This document shows, in pieces, positions 43,007 through 51,830 of a stretch of DNA of 64,000 nucleotides (within the stretch, counting starts at the first letter, position 1; each line of letters starts with the position of its first letter). The notes under the pieces were generated by a model, which worked only from the letters and a program-made list of their open reading frames with translations, had not been told where the DNA came from and made no database searches. A program made the position numbers and the translations under genes. The DNA comes from JAODBQ01 sp047602055 (lineage in GTDB: Bacteria; Actinomycetota; Acidimicrobiia; Acidimicrobiales; Ilumatobacteraceae): NCBI GenBank assembly GCA_047602055.1, contig JASGIG010000001.1, positions 4,588,001 through 4,652,000 on the forward strand. The letters are read 5' to 3'.

Positions 43007-43649
43007 CGCCGTCACCGCCCGACGCTGGTTGCGACACGGCGCGGTACTCGGCGAGGCGGGCGTCGAAGTCGGCCATCCACTGAGCGTCGACGAACGCCTT
43101 GAGCACCCGGCGCACCTCGTAGGTCTGCTCGTCGCCGCGCCGGCCGCGGGCGCGCAGCTGCTGGAGGAAGCCGAGCTCGACGACCTTGTTGACGTCGGCC
43201 TCCACCCGCTCGCGCAACCGCACCTCGTTGGTCGAGGTCGGCTGGAACACCGACACCAGATCGACGATCTCCTCCCGGGTCAGCACGAGGCGGGCGTCAC
43301 CGGCCTCGGTGTCGGCCTCGGCGAGTCGCTTGCGCAACAGGGCGAGGAGCAGGCTGACCCCGTAGGTCAGCCGCCGCCGGGAGACCAGCCGCGGCAGGGA
43401 CTCGTCGGCTTCGTCGTCGTCGCCGGGTGGCGTGCGCAGGAAGGCGTAGCCCTCGGCGTCGTCCATCACCAGCTCGAGGCCGACGACGGCGACGTAGTCG
43501 CGCACCTGACCCTGCAGGCGGCCCAGGGTCAGCCAGCGTGTCGGGTCGGCGGATCGGTACACCACGCCCTTGAACAGCGGGACGACGAGCTGACCGAGCT
43601 CGTTGCCCGCGCCGGGGGCGGACCCGGCGATCACCGGCATCTCATCCAC
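42999..43649 (-). CDS. jetB: Wadjet JetB (DUF4194)
   Basis: 216 residues matching DUF4194, the MukE-like subunit: 'LFKGVVYRSADPTRWLTLGR', 'VRDYVAVVGLELVMDDAEGY', 'YGVSLLLALLRKRLAEAD' and 'EVRRVLKAFVDAQWMADFDA'. It bridges JetA and JetC. The GTG at 43649 overlaps the jetA stop by 8 bases; an ATG at 43640 is the alternative start. Tight overlaps on both sides show a single operon. Confidence 0.9.
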   Translation of the reverse strand: MDEMPVIAGSAPGAGNELGQLVVPLFKGVVYRSADPTRWLTLGRLQGQVRDYVAVVGLELVMDDAEGYAFLRTPPGDDDEADESLPRLVSRRRLTYGVSLLLALLRKRLAEADTEAGDARLVLTREEIVDLVSVFQPTSTNEVRLRERVEADVNKVVELGFLQQLRARGRRGDEQTYEVRRVLKAFVDAQWMADFDARLAEYRAVSQPASGGDGDE

Positions 43650-45084
43650 GGACGAACACCACCCGCGGCATGTCGACGGCCCGGCTGGCTTCGTCGTCGA
43701 CGTCCCAGCTGATGCGGTCGCGCAGATCGTCCAGTACGGCGCGCTCGAACCGGTCGTCGGCGACGTGCAGGTAGGCGACCAGTTCCGTGAGCCCCGCGCT
43801 GAGCGGGTAGCGCCGGCAGACGTCGGCCAGCGTGACCTGGTCACGGTCGTCGAGCAGGTCGTTGACGTTGCCGGCGAGCACCATCGGGTCGATCGCCGTG
43901 TCGGCGAACAGCGCGTCGATGTCGGCGAGCTCGTCGTCGAGCAGTTCGCCGACCTCGATCGGCGCGCTGGTCTGCGCCGATGCCAACCTTCGCTCCATCG
44001 GCAGGGAGATGTCGGCACCGACGCCGGCGATGTCGTTGAACGACTGGCGCGGCGGCTCCTCGCGGATGGCCAGGGCGTGACCCTCGACGGAGCGGATGAT
44101 CTCGATGATCCGCCGGTTCTCCAGCCAGGTCCGGTCGTCGATGAACCGGCGCAGCTGGGCGGTGAGCGAGGCGACCATCCGCTGGGTGTGGTCGCCGGCG
44201 TTGAACCAGTCGTGGTGCACGCGCCTGATCCGCCGGTCGGGCTGCGCCGCGGCGACCGCCGGCAACTGGGTGATGCGGTTCAGCCGAGCCGACAGCTCGT
44301 CTTGACGGCTGACCGCGCTGAGCACGTCCCAGAAGGCGCGGAAGCTGGCGCCCTGGTCGCTCGCCGCGATCAGGTCGCGCTCGCCGAACACCTCGGCGAG
44401 CAGCCCGCCCTTGGTGCCGTCCCACTGGGCGATGCGCTCGCGCACCGAACGGTCGAGGGCGCGGAAGTTCTCCTCGACCTGGCGGAAGTCGGCGAGTAGT
44501 TCACGCGACAGGCCGACGAACTGCTGGAACCGCTCGGCCACCGCCCGGTCGTCGAGCAAGCGCACGTCGCCGCCCTCGATGCGGGTGATCTCGGCGTCGA
44601 GCGCGGCACGGCGTTGGCGCAGATCGGCGAGGCGCACCTCGACGTTGGCGTCGGTGCCGATGTCGAGCTGACGCAGCAACTCGATCGCCGTGAGCAGCCG
44701 CGACTCGGTGCCGACGAACGCTGCCTCGTCCAGCGAGGCGAGCCACGCCACGGCCCGCTCGGCGCCAGGCGTCACCGCGACGTGCGCCTCCTCGCCGCCG
44801 AGCGGGTAGTAGCGACGCACGAAGCCGCGCTCGTCGGAGGACCACTCGAGCAGGTACTCGCGTGCGGACTTCGAGCCGGCGGCGCCGTCGCCGTCGAGCC
44901 GTCCGGCGCCGAGCAGATCGTCGAGCAGCTCGACGGCCTCGTCCTCAGGGAGCGACCGGGCGTTGGGGGCGATGAAACCGTGATGTAGGAAGGCGATCGC
45001 CAACGGCGCACGCTCGTAGCGCAGGAGGCGCCAGCTCGGGTGCACGGCCCGCAGCACCTCGAGCGAACCGGGATCGAACTGCAT
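43642..45084 (-). CDS. jetA: Wadjet JetA (DUF3375)
   Basis: 480 residues of the DUF3375 family, the MukF-like kleisin subunit. Features: winged-helix N-terminus ('HPSWRLLRYERAPLAIAFLH'), 'EYLLEWSSDERGFVRRYYPL', and the coiled middle 'GLSRELLADFRQVEENFRAL'. It is the first gene of jetABCD. Before the ATG the minus strand has GATACT about 8 bases upstream, so a leaderless transcript from a -10 box is possible. Confidence 0.92.
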   Translation of the reverse strand: MQFDPGSLEVLRAVHPSWRLLRYERAPLAIAFLHHGFIAPNARSLPEDEAVELLDDLLGAGRLDGDGAAGSKSAREYLLEWSSDERGFVRRYYPLGGEEAHVAVTPGAERAVAWLASLDEAAFVGTESRLLTAIELLRQLDIGTDANVEVRLADLRQRRAALDAEITRIEGGDVRLLDDRAVAERFQQFVGLSRELLADFRQVEENFRALDRSVRERIAQWDGTKGGLLAEVFGERDLIAASDQGASFRAFWDVLSAVSRQDELSARLNRITQLPAVAAAQPDRRIRRVHHDWFNAGDHTQRMVASLTAQLRRFIDDRTWLENRRIIEIIRSVEGHALAIREEPPRQSFNDIAGVGADISLPMERRLASAQTSAPIEVGELLDDELADIDALFADTAIDPMVLAGNVNDLLDDRDQVTLADVCRRYPLSAGLTELVAYLHVADDRFERAVLDDLRDRISWDVDDEASRAVDMPRVVFVRG

Positions 45085-45295
45085 CGCCCAAGTATCGCAG
45101 GGGGGTGTCGTGAAGTTTCTCGACCCGGACCACCGCCGCGCGTGTCGTGCCGAACGGCCAGCATCGTCGTCGACTGTCGCCCGGCGAATGGTGACGCTGG
45201 CGGGCGCCGCCCGATCTGACATGCAGACGCCAGGAAGTCTTCGCGGGCTTCACCGTGAACGGTTTCACGCTCTCAATGCTCAATAGGCTGCGCGG

Positions 45296-45883
45296 ATGGG
45301 TCTCGCGGAGATCGCCCCACCAATCAAAGCTCCGCTCGGCTCGGTCACCACCGATCGATTGCATCTTCGTCCGTTCGAGCGTGACGACCTCGACGGCCTT
45401 GCCACGGTGTTCGCCAAGCCAGCGGTGTGGCAGTTCCCGTACGGCCGAGGCTTCACTCGCGACGAGACGGCGGGGTTCATCGAATCGCAGATCCACGGGT
45501 GGAACGAGCTCGGCTTCGGGTGCTGGATCGCCACGCTGCTCGGCACGGACGAGATCGTCGGCTTCGTCGGGCTGTCCGTCCCACGGTTCCTGCCGGCGAT
45601 CCTCCCCGCCGTCGAAGTGGGATGGCGCTTCGACCCGGATCACTGGGGCAAGGGGTTCGCGACCGAGGGCGCGCTGGCCGGCCTCCGCGAGGGCTTCGCG
45701 ACGCTCGGCCTCACAGAGATCTGCTCACTCCCGCAGTCCGCCAACCCGCGCTCGTTCGCGGTGTGCGAACGCCTCGGCATGACGTTCGAGCAAACGATCA
45801 CGTGCCCACCGACCGACCGCCGCGGCGAGGTCGAGGCGCGCAAGTACACCATGAGCCGCGACGGCTGGACGAGCCTGGCCTGA
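45296..45883 (+). CDS. GNAT N-acetyltransferase, RimJ/RimL-like
   Basis: 195 residues. 'TTDRLHLRPFERDDLDGLAT' is the standard opening of the RimJ/RimL-type acetyltransferases and 'FDPDHWGKGFATEGALAGLR' is the acetyl-CoA loop. 'SLPQSANPRSFAVCERLGM' is also typical, with Gln-Ser in place of the usual Asn/Glu pair. The substrate could be a protein N-terminus or a small amine. It is divergent from jetA; the gap of about 210 bases holds no other gene. Confidence 0.85.
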   Translation: MGLAEIAPPIKAPLGSVTTDRLHLRPFERDDLDGLATVFAKPAVWQFPYGRGFTRDETAGFIESQIHGWNELGFGCWIATLLGTDEIVGFVGLSVPRFLPAILPAVEVGWRFDPDHWGKGFATEGALAGLREGFATLGLTEICSLPQSANPRSFAVCERLGMTFEQTITCPPTDRRGEVEARKYTMSRDGWTSLA

Positions 45884-46047
45884 CGTTTCCAAGCTTTCGA
45901 CCCTTCACCACTGCGAGCGGCGCAGCGCCGGAAACCGGCCTTGTCGGCCGACGCGTTGACCGGCGGCGCCCAAAGCGATAGGCGCGCTGCGCTCGACCCA
46001 CGACGCGCGAAACTCCCGCAACCACACCGCCGTGCGAGCATCGAGGT

Positions 46048-46812
46048 GTGTTCGATGCAGTGCTCCTGGACTTCTACGGGACCGTCGTACACGAGGACGA
46101 CGTCGTGGTCGAACAGATCTGTTCCGACATCAGCCGATCGGCGCCGCATCGGGTGAACGCGACAGAGATCGGTCGGTACTGGGCGGCGTCGTTCTCAGAT
46201 CGCACGGGGCGCAGCCACGGCAACCGATTCCGGCAGCAGCGTCGCATCGAAATGGACGCGCTCGCCGCGACGCTCGCCCACTTCAGTTCTCCGCTTGACG
46301 CAGACCTGCTGATCGGACCGCTCTTCGAGTTCTGGGAGCGACCCCCAGCGTTCCCAGACGCGTTGGCGTTCCTCGCTACGGTCGACGTGCCGGTGGTCGT
46401 CGTGTCGAACATCGATCGGGCCGACATCACGGCTGCGATCACCCATCACGCCTTCAAGTTCCACGACGTTGTCACGAGCGAGGACGTGCGCTCCTACAAA
46501 CCTCTGTCTGAGCCGTTCCGCGCCGGCCTCGAAGCGGCCGGTTCCCGGCCCGACAGGGTTCTTCATATCGGAGACTCGTTGACCAGCGACGTGGTTGGTG
46601 CGCGCCGGCTTGGCATACCGGCCGCATGGGTCAATCGACGAGGCCGACCTTCACCGAGCATCGACACGCCGACCATCGAGGTATCGACGCTGTCGGGACT
46701 CGCGCTGACGTTGCAGCACGAGACCGGCCTCTCGGAAGACACGGCGACATCGCCGACACCACAAAGCGACATCACCGCTCGCCGACCATCGACGACACGC
46801 AACAGCCGGTGA
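46048..46812 (+). CDS. HAD-superfamily hydrolase
   Basis: 254 residues with the four HAD motifs: 'LLDFYGTVVHEDD' (nucleophile Asp; the second Asp is Tyr-Gly), Ser/Thr in 'VVVVSNIDRAD', Lys in 'VRSYKPLSEPF' and 'VLHIGDSLTSDVVGAR'. A GTG start is used. The replacement of the acid/base Asp by Tyr ('DFYGT') is seen in some HADs of other use, so phosphatase activity is not assured. The C-terminal 30 residues are low-complexity. Confidence 0.82.
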   Translation: MFDAVLLDFYGTVVHEDDVVVEQICSDISRSAPHRVNATEIGRYWAASFSDRTGRSHGNRFRQQRRIEMDALAATLAHFSSPLDADLLIGPLFEFWERPPAFPDALAFLATVDVPVVVVSNIDRADITAAITHHAFKFHDVVTSEDVRSYKPLSEPFRAGLEAAGSRPDRVLHIGDSLTSDVVGARRLGIPAAWVNRRGRPSPSIDTPTIEVSTLSGLALTLQHETGLSEDTATSPTPQSDITARRPSTTRNSR

Positions 46813-46876
46813 ACGCTCCGTCGTTCTCGGACACGCTGCTGCGTGTCAGCCTCCTGCGGTGGAGCGTGGTGAACGG

Positions 46877-47029
46877 ATGCTGATCCCGTGCGTCGGCGGT
46901 CCGGCGATCTCTCGTCTGGTGCGGTTCCCGCCGCCACTCGAGCTCGACGCCGACGGCGGCGCCTACGTCCTCGTGGATGACGGTCCGCCTGAATGCTGGA
47001 CGTACGACTTCGTCGCCGTCGCCCGATAG
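46877..47029 (+). CDS. Small conserved-looking protein of 50 residues
   Basis: An ATG-to-TAG frame coding 50 residues: 'MLIPCVGGPAISRLVRFPPP' then 'LELDADGGAYVLVDDGPPEC' and WTYDFVAVAR. The pattern of 'CxGG...R...PPPLE...GG.YVL.D.GP...W.Y.F' resembles small actinobacterial proteins of unknown role. It lies between a HAD gene and a NUDIX gene in the same direction. No enzymatic motif. Confidence 0.45.
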   Translation: MLIPCVGGPAISRLVRFPPPLELDADGGAYVLVDDGPPECWTYDFVAVAR

Positions 47030-47121
47030 ACCGACGAGCACCTCGACGCTGCTGACAGCATCGCCCCCAGCCACCGGTCCGCTCCCAGGCGAGGTCCGCG
47101 AGATATCGAGGAGGTGAGGGA

Positions 47122-47565
47122 ATGCGAACGACTGGGCCACGACTCCGGCCTGCCGCCGGGGTGATCCTCGCGGATGGGGCGGGCCGGATCCTGGTGATGC
47201 GTCGACGGGCCGAGGACACGTGGGGCATCCCAGGTGGCGGGGTGGAGCCTGGGGAGTCATGGGCCGAGGCGGCGCTGCGTGAGTGCCGGGAGGAGACCGG
47301 CTGGCTGGCGCGCATCGACGGGCTGCTGGGCATCTACAGCGACCCGGCGACGCAGATGCATCGCAGCGCTCGCGGCGAGTTGCAGCAGTTGGTGGGTGTC
47401 GTCTTCTTGGCGACGGCGATCGAGCGAGTCGGCGAGCCTGACGACGAGGCGGCTGAGCTGCGCTGGGTGACAGCCGACGCGCTCCCCTCGCCGATCTTCG
47501 CTCCGGACGCCCCGGTGCTCCGCGACGCGTTCGATCCAACCGTCGTCCGTCCCGTCATCGGTTGA
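47122..47565 (+). CDS. NUDIX hydrolase
   Basis: 147 residues. The NUDIX box is complete: 'GGGVEPGESWAEAALRECRE' followed by ETGW. Such enzymes hydrolyse nucleoside diphosphate derivatives. GAGGAGGTGAG precedes the ATG, a strong ribosome site. The N-terminal 'RPAAGVILADGAGRILVMRR' is also normal. It ends 13 bases before the convergent HAD gene. Confidence 0.9.
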   Translation: MRTTGPRLRPAAGVILADGAGRILVMRRRAEDTWGIPGGGVEPGESWAEAALRECREETGWLARIDGLLGIYSDPATQMHRSARGELQQLVGVVFLATAIERVGEPDDEAAELRWVTADALPSPIFAPDAPVLRDAFDPTVVRPVIG

Positions 47566-47578
47566 AGGTCAGGTGGCT

Positions 47579-48289
47579 TCAGCGTGCTCGTAGTCGCGAT
47601 CGGAGTTCGACGATCGAGGCGAGCCGGCAACGCTCGGGGACGCGCTGGTCGTCGGTGGTGATGAGGAAGCTGTCCATGCCGATCGCTGTGGGTGCGTGGT
47701 AGTCGGCGTCGAAGGAGTCGCCGACGAACACCGTCGATGATGCGTCGATCTGCAGCACGTCGAGGGTGTCGAGGTAGATCGCTGGATGGGGCTTGCGGCG
47801 GCCGTGCACGACCGAGAGCGTGACGACGTCGAAGCAGCCGTCGATGCCGAAGTCCGCGAGCAGCGCTGGAACCATGTTCGGGTCGTGGGTGTTCGACACG
47901 ATGCCGAGCCGATAGCTGCCGCACAGCTCGCGGACGAGTTCGACCATGCCGTCGACCGGTCGGATGTGGCGCTGCCACTCGGCGACGAACGAGACACCGA
48001 GATCGTGAAGATCGGCAGCGGTCACGTCGAGACCGGCCGCCCGCGCGAACGCGCTCGCCGCGTCGGTCATCGAGAACTCGTCGTGCGACCGGTCGCTGAT
48101 GTCTTCCAGCTCTGCCGATGCGGTGTCCCAGTCGGTGACGAACCTGGCGTGGTCGAAGCGGTAGCCGTGCCGTGTCACCCGTGCGTGCGTGTCCGGATAG
48201 CCGAGCAGGTTCCGGTCCGGCTGGTAGGTCACCAGCGTGCCGAAGAAGTCGAACAGCACGGCCCGCCGGCGCCCACCGTCCCCCGTCAC
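47579..48289 (-). CDS. HAD-superfamily hydrolase
   Basis: 236 residues. Motifs: 'AVLFDFFGTLVTYQPD' (nucleophile Asp), 'LGIVSNTHDPN', Lys in 'VVHGRRKPHPAIYLDTLDVL' and 'TVFVGDSFDADYHAPTAIG'. As in the HAD at 46 kb, the second motif Asp is aromatic (DFFGT). A GTG start at 48289 gives the usual length. It forms a same-direction run with the GNAT and HAD genes upstream. Confidence 0.85.
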   Translation of the reverse strand: MTGDGGRRRAVLFDFFGTLVTYQPDRNLLGYPDTHARVTRHGYRFDHARFVTDWDTASAELEDISDRSHDEFSMTDAASAFARAAGLDVTAADLHDLGVSFVAEWQRHIRPVDGMVELVRELCGSYRLGIVSNTHDPNMVPALLADFGIDGCFDVVTLSVVHGRRKPHPAIYLDTLDVLQIDASSTVFVGDSFDADYHAPTAIGMDSFLITTDDQRVPERCRLASIVELRSRLRAR

Positions 48290-48311
48290 GCACCCACCGT
48301 ACGCGTCACGG

Positions 48312-48731
48312 TCAGCCCACTTCGAGGAACAGCGACCAACGCCCATCGGCCTCGTCTCGAACCAACCCGCATGCCTCCCAGAACGCGATCGCACCAAGAT
48401 TGGCGTTGTCGATCATCGCGTCGATCCGGGTGGCACCCAGTCGGCGAGCACGCTCGATGGCATGGTCGACGAGCGCGGTGGCGATGCCGCTGCGCCGGTG
48501 TGCGGGCTCGACCGCGAGCCGGTACAGGTGGCAGCGCCAGCCGTCGAACCCGACGATGATCGCCCCACGGATCTCACCGCCCGTCGACGCGACGGCGATG
48601 GCTCGCTGGTCCCAGGCGTGCAGGCGACGGACGTCGTCGAGACCACCGGGCCGCGTCGACGGGCCACCGTGACCGGCCCACAGCGCGGCGATCACCTCCA
48701 GGTCCGCCGACGTAGCTGGGCGGATGTGCAT
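48312..48731 (-). CDS. GNAT N-acetyltransferase
   Basis: 139 residues. 'MHIRPATSADLEVIAALWAG' is the typical start, 'LYRLAVEPAHRRSGIATALV' the acetyl-CoA loop (RRxGIA) and 'NANLGAIAFWEACGL' the late motif. The start overlaps the stop of the upstream HAD gene by one base (TGATG reading), so both are coupled. Confidence 0.85.
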   Translation of the reverse strand: MHIRPATSADLEVIAALWAGHGGPSTRPGGLDDVRRLHAWDQRAIAVASTGGEIRGAIIVGFDGWRCHLYRLAVEPAHRRSGIATALVDHAIERARRLGATRIDAMIDNANLGAIAFWEACGLVRDEADGRWSLFLEVG

Positions 48732-49378
48732 CACCGGGCCGCCAACGTGTCGAGAGCCGCGACGAGCTGGTGCATCGAGTCGATGACGGTCGTGTCGCCG
48801 CCGGCCAGCCGATCGGCCGGGGTGACCCCGCCGGCGTAGGCGATGCAGTGCATGCCCGCGGCGCGGGCCGCCTGCACGCCGGAGGCGCTGTCCTCCACCA
48901 CCACGCATCCGGGCGGGTCGACGCCCAGCTGTTCTGCGGCGAGGAGGAACAGGTCCGGTGCCGGCTTGTCGCGAGCGACCTGCGAGGCGCTGAAGATGCG
49001 CCCGTCGAAGCGCTCGTACAGTCCCGTGAGACCCAGCGTCAGCTGCATCTTCGCCAACGAACCGCTCGATGCGACACACGACGGGATCGTCAACGCGTCC
49101 AGCGCGTCGACGATCCCGTCCACCGCCCGCAACTCCGCCTCGAAGCTGCACCGCAGCTCGGACTGATACCGCTGCGACCACTCCGGCACCGGCCGGCCGA
49201 CCATCCGCTCGATCTCGCCGAGCATGTACTCCTCGCTGCGCCCGACGAACCGCTCCACGACATCGGCCTCGGTCACCGGCCAACCGAGCTCGGAGATCAA
49301 CCGCGCCTCCAGCCGCACCGCGAGCCGCTCGCTGTCGACCAGCACCCCGTCACAATCGAAGATCACCAACTCGACCAC
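48731..49378 (-). CDS. HAD-superfamily hydrolase, beta-phosphoglucomutase-like
   Basis: 215 residues. 'LVIFDCDGVLVDSERLAVRL' is the DxDGVLxDS motif of the phosphoglucomutase-like subgroup; 'CVASSGSLAKMQLTLG', 'VARDKPAPDLFLLAAEQLGV' and 'CVVVEDSASGVQAARAAGM' complete the set. Likely a sugar-phosphate phosphatase or mutase. Translationally coupled to the GNAT gene after it. Confidence 0.88.
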   Translation of the reverse strand: MVELVIFDCDGVLVDSERLAVRLEARLISELGWPVTEADVVERFVGRSEEYMLGEIERMVGRPVPEWSQRYQSELRCSFEAELRAVDGIVDALDALTIPSCVASSGSLAKMQLTLGLTGLYERFDGRIFSASQVARDKPAPDLFLLAAEQLGVDPPGCVVVEDSASGVQAARAAGMHCIAYAGGVTPADRLAGGDTTVIDSMHQLVAALDTLAAR

Positions 49379-49511
49379 GACCGGCCACGCTACGAGTCAC
49401 GGCCACAGGACCATTGGCAGTTGGCACAGCGACCGCTCGCCGCCGACCGGACCGGCAACGGCGTCTGCCCGCCTTGGCGCGTACGGTCGCACCGATGCGC
49501 AGCGGCACGCC

Positions 49512-50027
49512 ATGTCTCAGGGCCGGACGGTGAAGCTCTGGCGTCTCACCCGCCCGGCGCATGTCGCGCTGGACGGCGCTGGTGCGAAGCAGTTCGGTGG
49601 CCGCTATTCGTCGCCGGGACAGCCGATCGTGAGCTTCGCCAGTGAAGCCGGGCTCGCCGTGCTCGTGGCGCTGCGCTACGTCGGGTCGACCGCCGAGGCG
49701 TTCGACGAGGAGTACGTGCTCGGTTGGACCGAAGCCGACTGCCTGCCCGAACGAGCACCAACACACGACAACGCAGCGACGAAGGCGTTCGTCGACCAGT
49801 GGGCCGCCACACGTCGATCACTGCTCGTCGCCGTCCAATCAGCCGTCCTGCCAGAAGCCGACGTGATCCTGATGAACCCCCGCCACCCCGACGCCGCCCA
49901 CATCGCACCGTTGACCGTCCGGCCGTTCCGCTTCGCCGACTGCCTCCACCACCCACCAATGCTCGACCACTACTCCGACACCAGCACGAACCCAAACGAC
50001 CTGCACCTCGGCAACCCATCGGGCTGA
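49512..50027 (+). CDS. RES-domain protein (orphan toxin-like)
   Basis: 171 residues. 'VKLWRLTRPAHVALDGAGAK' with 'FGGRYSSPGQPIVSFASEAG' and 'LAVLVALRYV' match the RES domain, which in RES-Xre toxin-antitoxin pairs degrades NAD. The normal partner, an Xre/MbcA-type antitoxin, is not seen: upstream 130 bases are non-coding and a HAD gene faces away, and a TetR gene follows. It may be a solitary or relic toxin, or be controlled from elsewhere. Confidence 0.75.
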   Translation: MSQGRTVKLWRLTRPAHVALDGAGAKQFGGRYSSPGQPIVSFASEAGLAVLVALRYVGSTAEAFDEEYVLGWTEADCLPERAPTHDNAATKAFVDQWAATRRSLLVAVQSAVLPEADVILMNPRHPDAAHIAPLTVRPFRFADCLHHPPMLDHYSDTSTNPNDLHLGNPSG

Positions 50028-50071
50028 AACGTTCTCGGATCCTCGGGCCGGACAACCATCTCAGCGCGGGA

Positions 50072-50088
50072 GAATACGCGCGTATACT
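50072..50088. promoter_or_regulatory. Palindromic operator overlapping the TetR promoter
   Basis: A perfect 12-base palindrome ATACGCGCGTAT (50074-50085), with near-symmetric flanks, lies 17 bases before the TetR ATG and overlaps a TATACT-like -10 box. This is the usual design of TetR self-repression. Confidence 0.6.
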
Positions 50089-50101
50089 CAATGTCGTGGT
50101 G

Positions 50102-50710
50102 ATGACCGCTGCCGTCGTCGTCGATCGTGGCGCACGGCTCGCTGTCGGCGAGGGATTGGACGCGGTGACGGTCCGCGCGGTGGCCAAGCAGTTGGGTGTC
50201 ACCCCGATGGCCCTGTACCGGCACGTCGGCGACGCCGAGGACCTGCGGGCGGCGGTCGTCGATCAACTCCTCGCGGGCATGCCCGTCGTCGCTCCCGTCG
50301 GCACCTGGGAGGACCGGTGCCGGGCGTGGGCGCTCTCGGCGCGCCTGGTGCTGGGCCAGGCACCCGGTCTTGCACAGCACGTGCTCGTCAACTGGCTGCA
50401 CCTCCCCCACGTGCTCCGTGCCGTCGACAGCCTGGTCGCCACGCTCGACGACACCGGCCCACCCGACTGCGACCCGGTCGCCGGCGCGAACGCGATCCTC
50501 ATGCACGTCCTGATGCGCGCCCAGGCAGAAGAAGCCCTCCGCAACGGAGGGCTCGAACGCGACCTGTCGACGCTGCGCGACCACCGCCGTCAACTGCCGC
50601 ACCTGTGGTCACATCGCCACGAGTACCGGCGGGCGCGCATCGACGAGCACTTCGCGTACGGGCTCGAAGCCCTCCTCACCGGGCTCGCCACGACTCGACG
50701 GAACCCATAG
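50102..50710 (+). CDS. TetR-family regulator (tetracycline-repressor-like C-domain)
   Basis: 202 residues. The DNA-binding head is 'VTVRAVAKQLGVTPMALYRH' then VGDAEDL, and the C-terminal half ('AWALSARLVLGQAPGLAQHV') has the TetR_C pattern of drug-responsive repressors. GTGs at 50096 and 50099 are possible starts. The stop overlaps the GTG of the acetyltransferase gene, so it likely controls an acetyltransferase/HAD operon. A 32-base exact copy of its start lies at 38313. Confidence 0.85.
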   Translation: MTAAVVVDRGARLAVGEGLDAVTVRAVAKQLGVTPMALYRHVGDAEDLRAAVVDQLLAGMPVVAPVGTWEDRCRAWALSARLVLGQAPGLAQHVLVNWLHLPHVLRAVDSLVATLDDTGPPDCDPVAGANAILMHVLMRAQAEEALRNGGLERDLSTLRDHRRQLPHLWSHRHEYRRARIDEHFAYGLEALLTGLATTRRNP

Positions 50711-51203
50711 TGCACATCCGACCTGCCACCGTCGACGACCTGCCAGCGATCACCGAGTTGTTCAACGCGCTCATCGCCACGACGACGATCGGATGGCGCG
50801 ACCAACCCGCCGATCACGACGAGATGCTCGCCTGGTTCACCCTCCAGACGCACGACGGCAACCCGGTCCTGGTCGCCGACGACCCCGACGTCGTCGGCTA
50901 CGCCTGCTGGTCATCGTTCCGTGGCGGCGCCCGGTTCCCCGGCTACCGGCACACCGTCGAACACACCATCCACGTTGCCGGCGACCGTCACGGACAAGGC
51001 ATCGGCCGCGCCCTCCTCGATGCGCTCATCGAGATCGCCCGCCGCCGCGGCGTCCACGTCATGGTCGCCGGCATCGACACCGACAACACCGCATCGATCG
51101 GCTTCCACCAGGTCCTCGGCTTCACCGAGGTCGCCCGCATGCCCGAGGTCGGCCGCAAGTTCGATCGCTGGCTCAACCTGGTCCTGATGCAACGGATCCT
51201 GAC

Positions 51204-51207
<4 letters not shown>
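50710..51207 (+). CDS. GNAT N-acetyltransferase, phosphinothricin-acetyltransferase-like
   Basis: 165 residues. 'VHIRPATVDDLPAITELFNA' start, 'HTVEHTIHVAGDRHGQGIGR' acetyl-CoA loop and 'AGIDTDNTASIGFHQVLGF' followed by 'GRKFDRWLNLVLMQ' are the marks of the PAT/bar group, which acetylates phosphinothricin or similar amines. The GTG start overlaps the TetR stop and its own stop overlaps the HAD start. A TetR-controlled resistance-like role is plausible but unproven. Confidence 0.85.

Positions 51208-51826
<619 letters not shown>

Positions 51827-51830
<4 letters not shown>

Noticed and set aside
39620..45084. MukBEF or a chromosomal SMC condensin
   Set aside because: The partners are DUF3375, DUF4194 and a DUF2220 nuclease, which define Wadjet.
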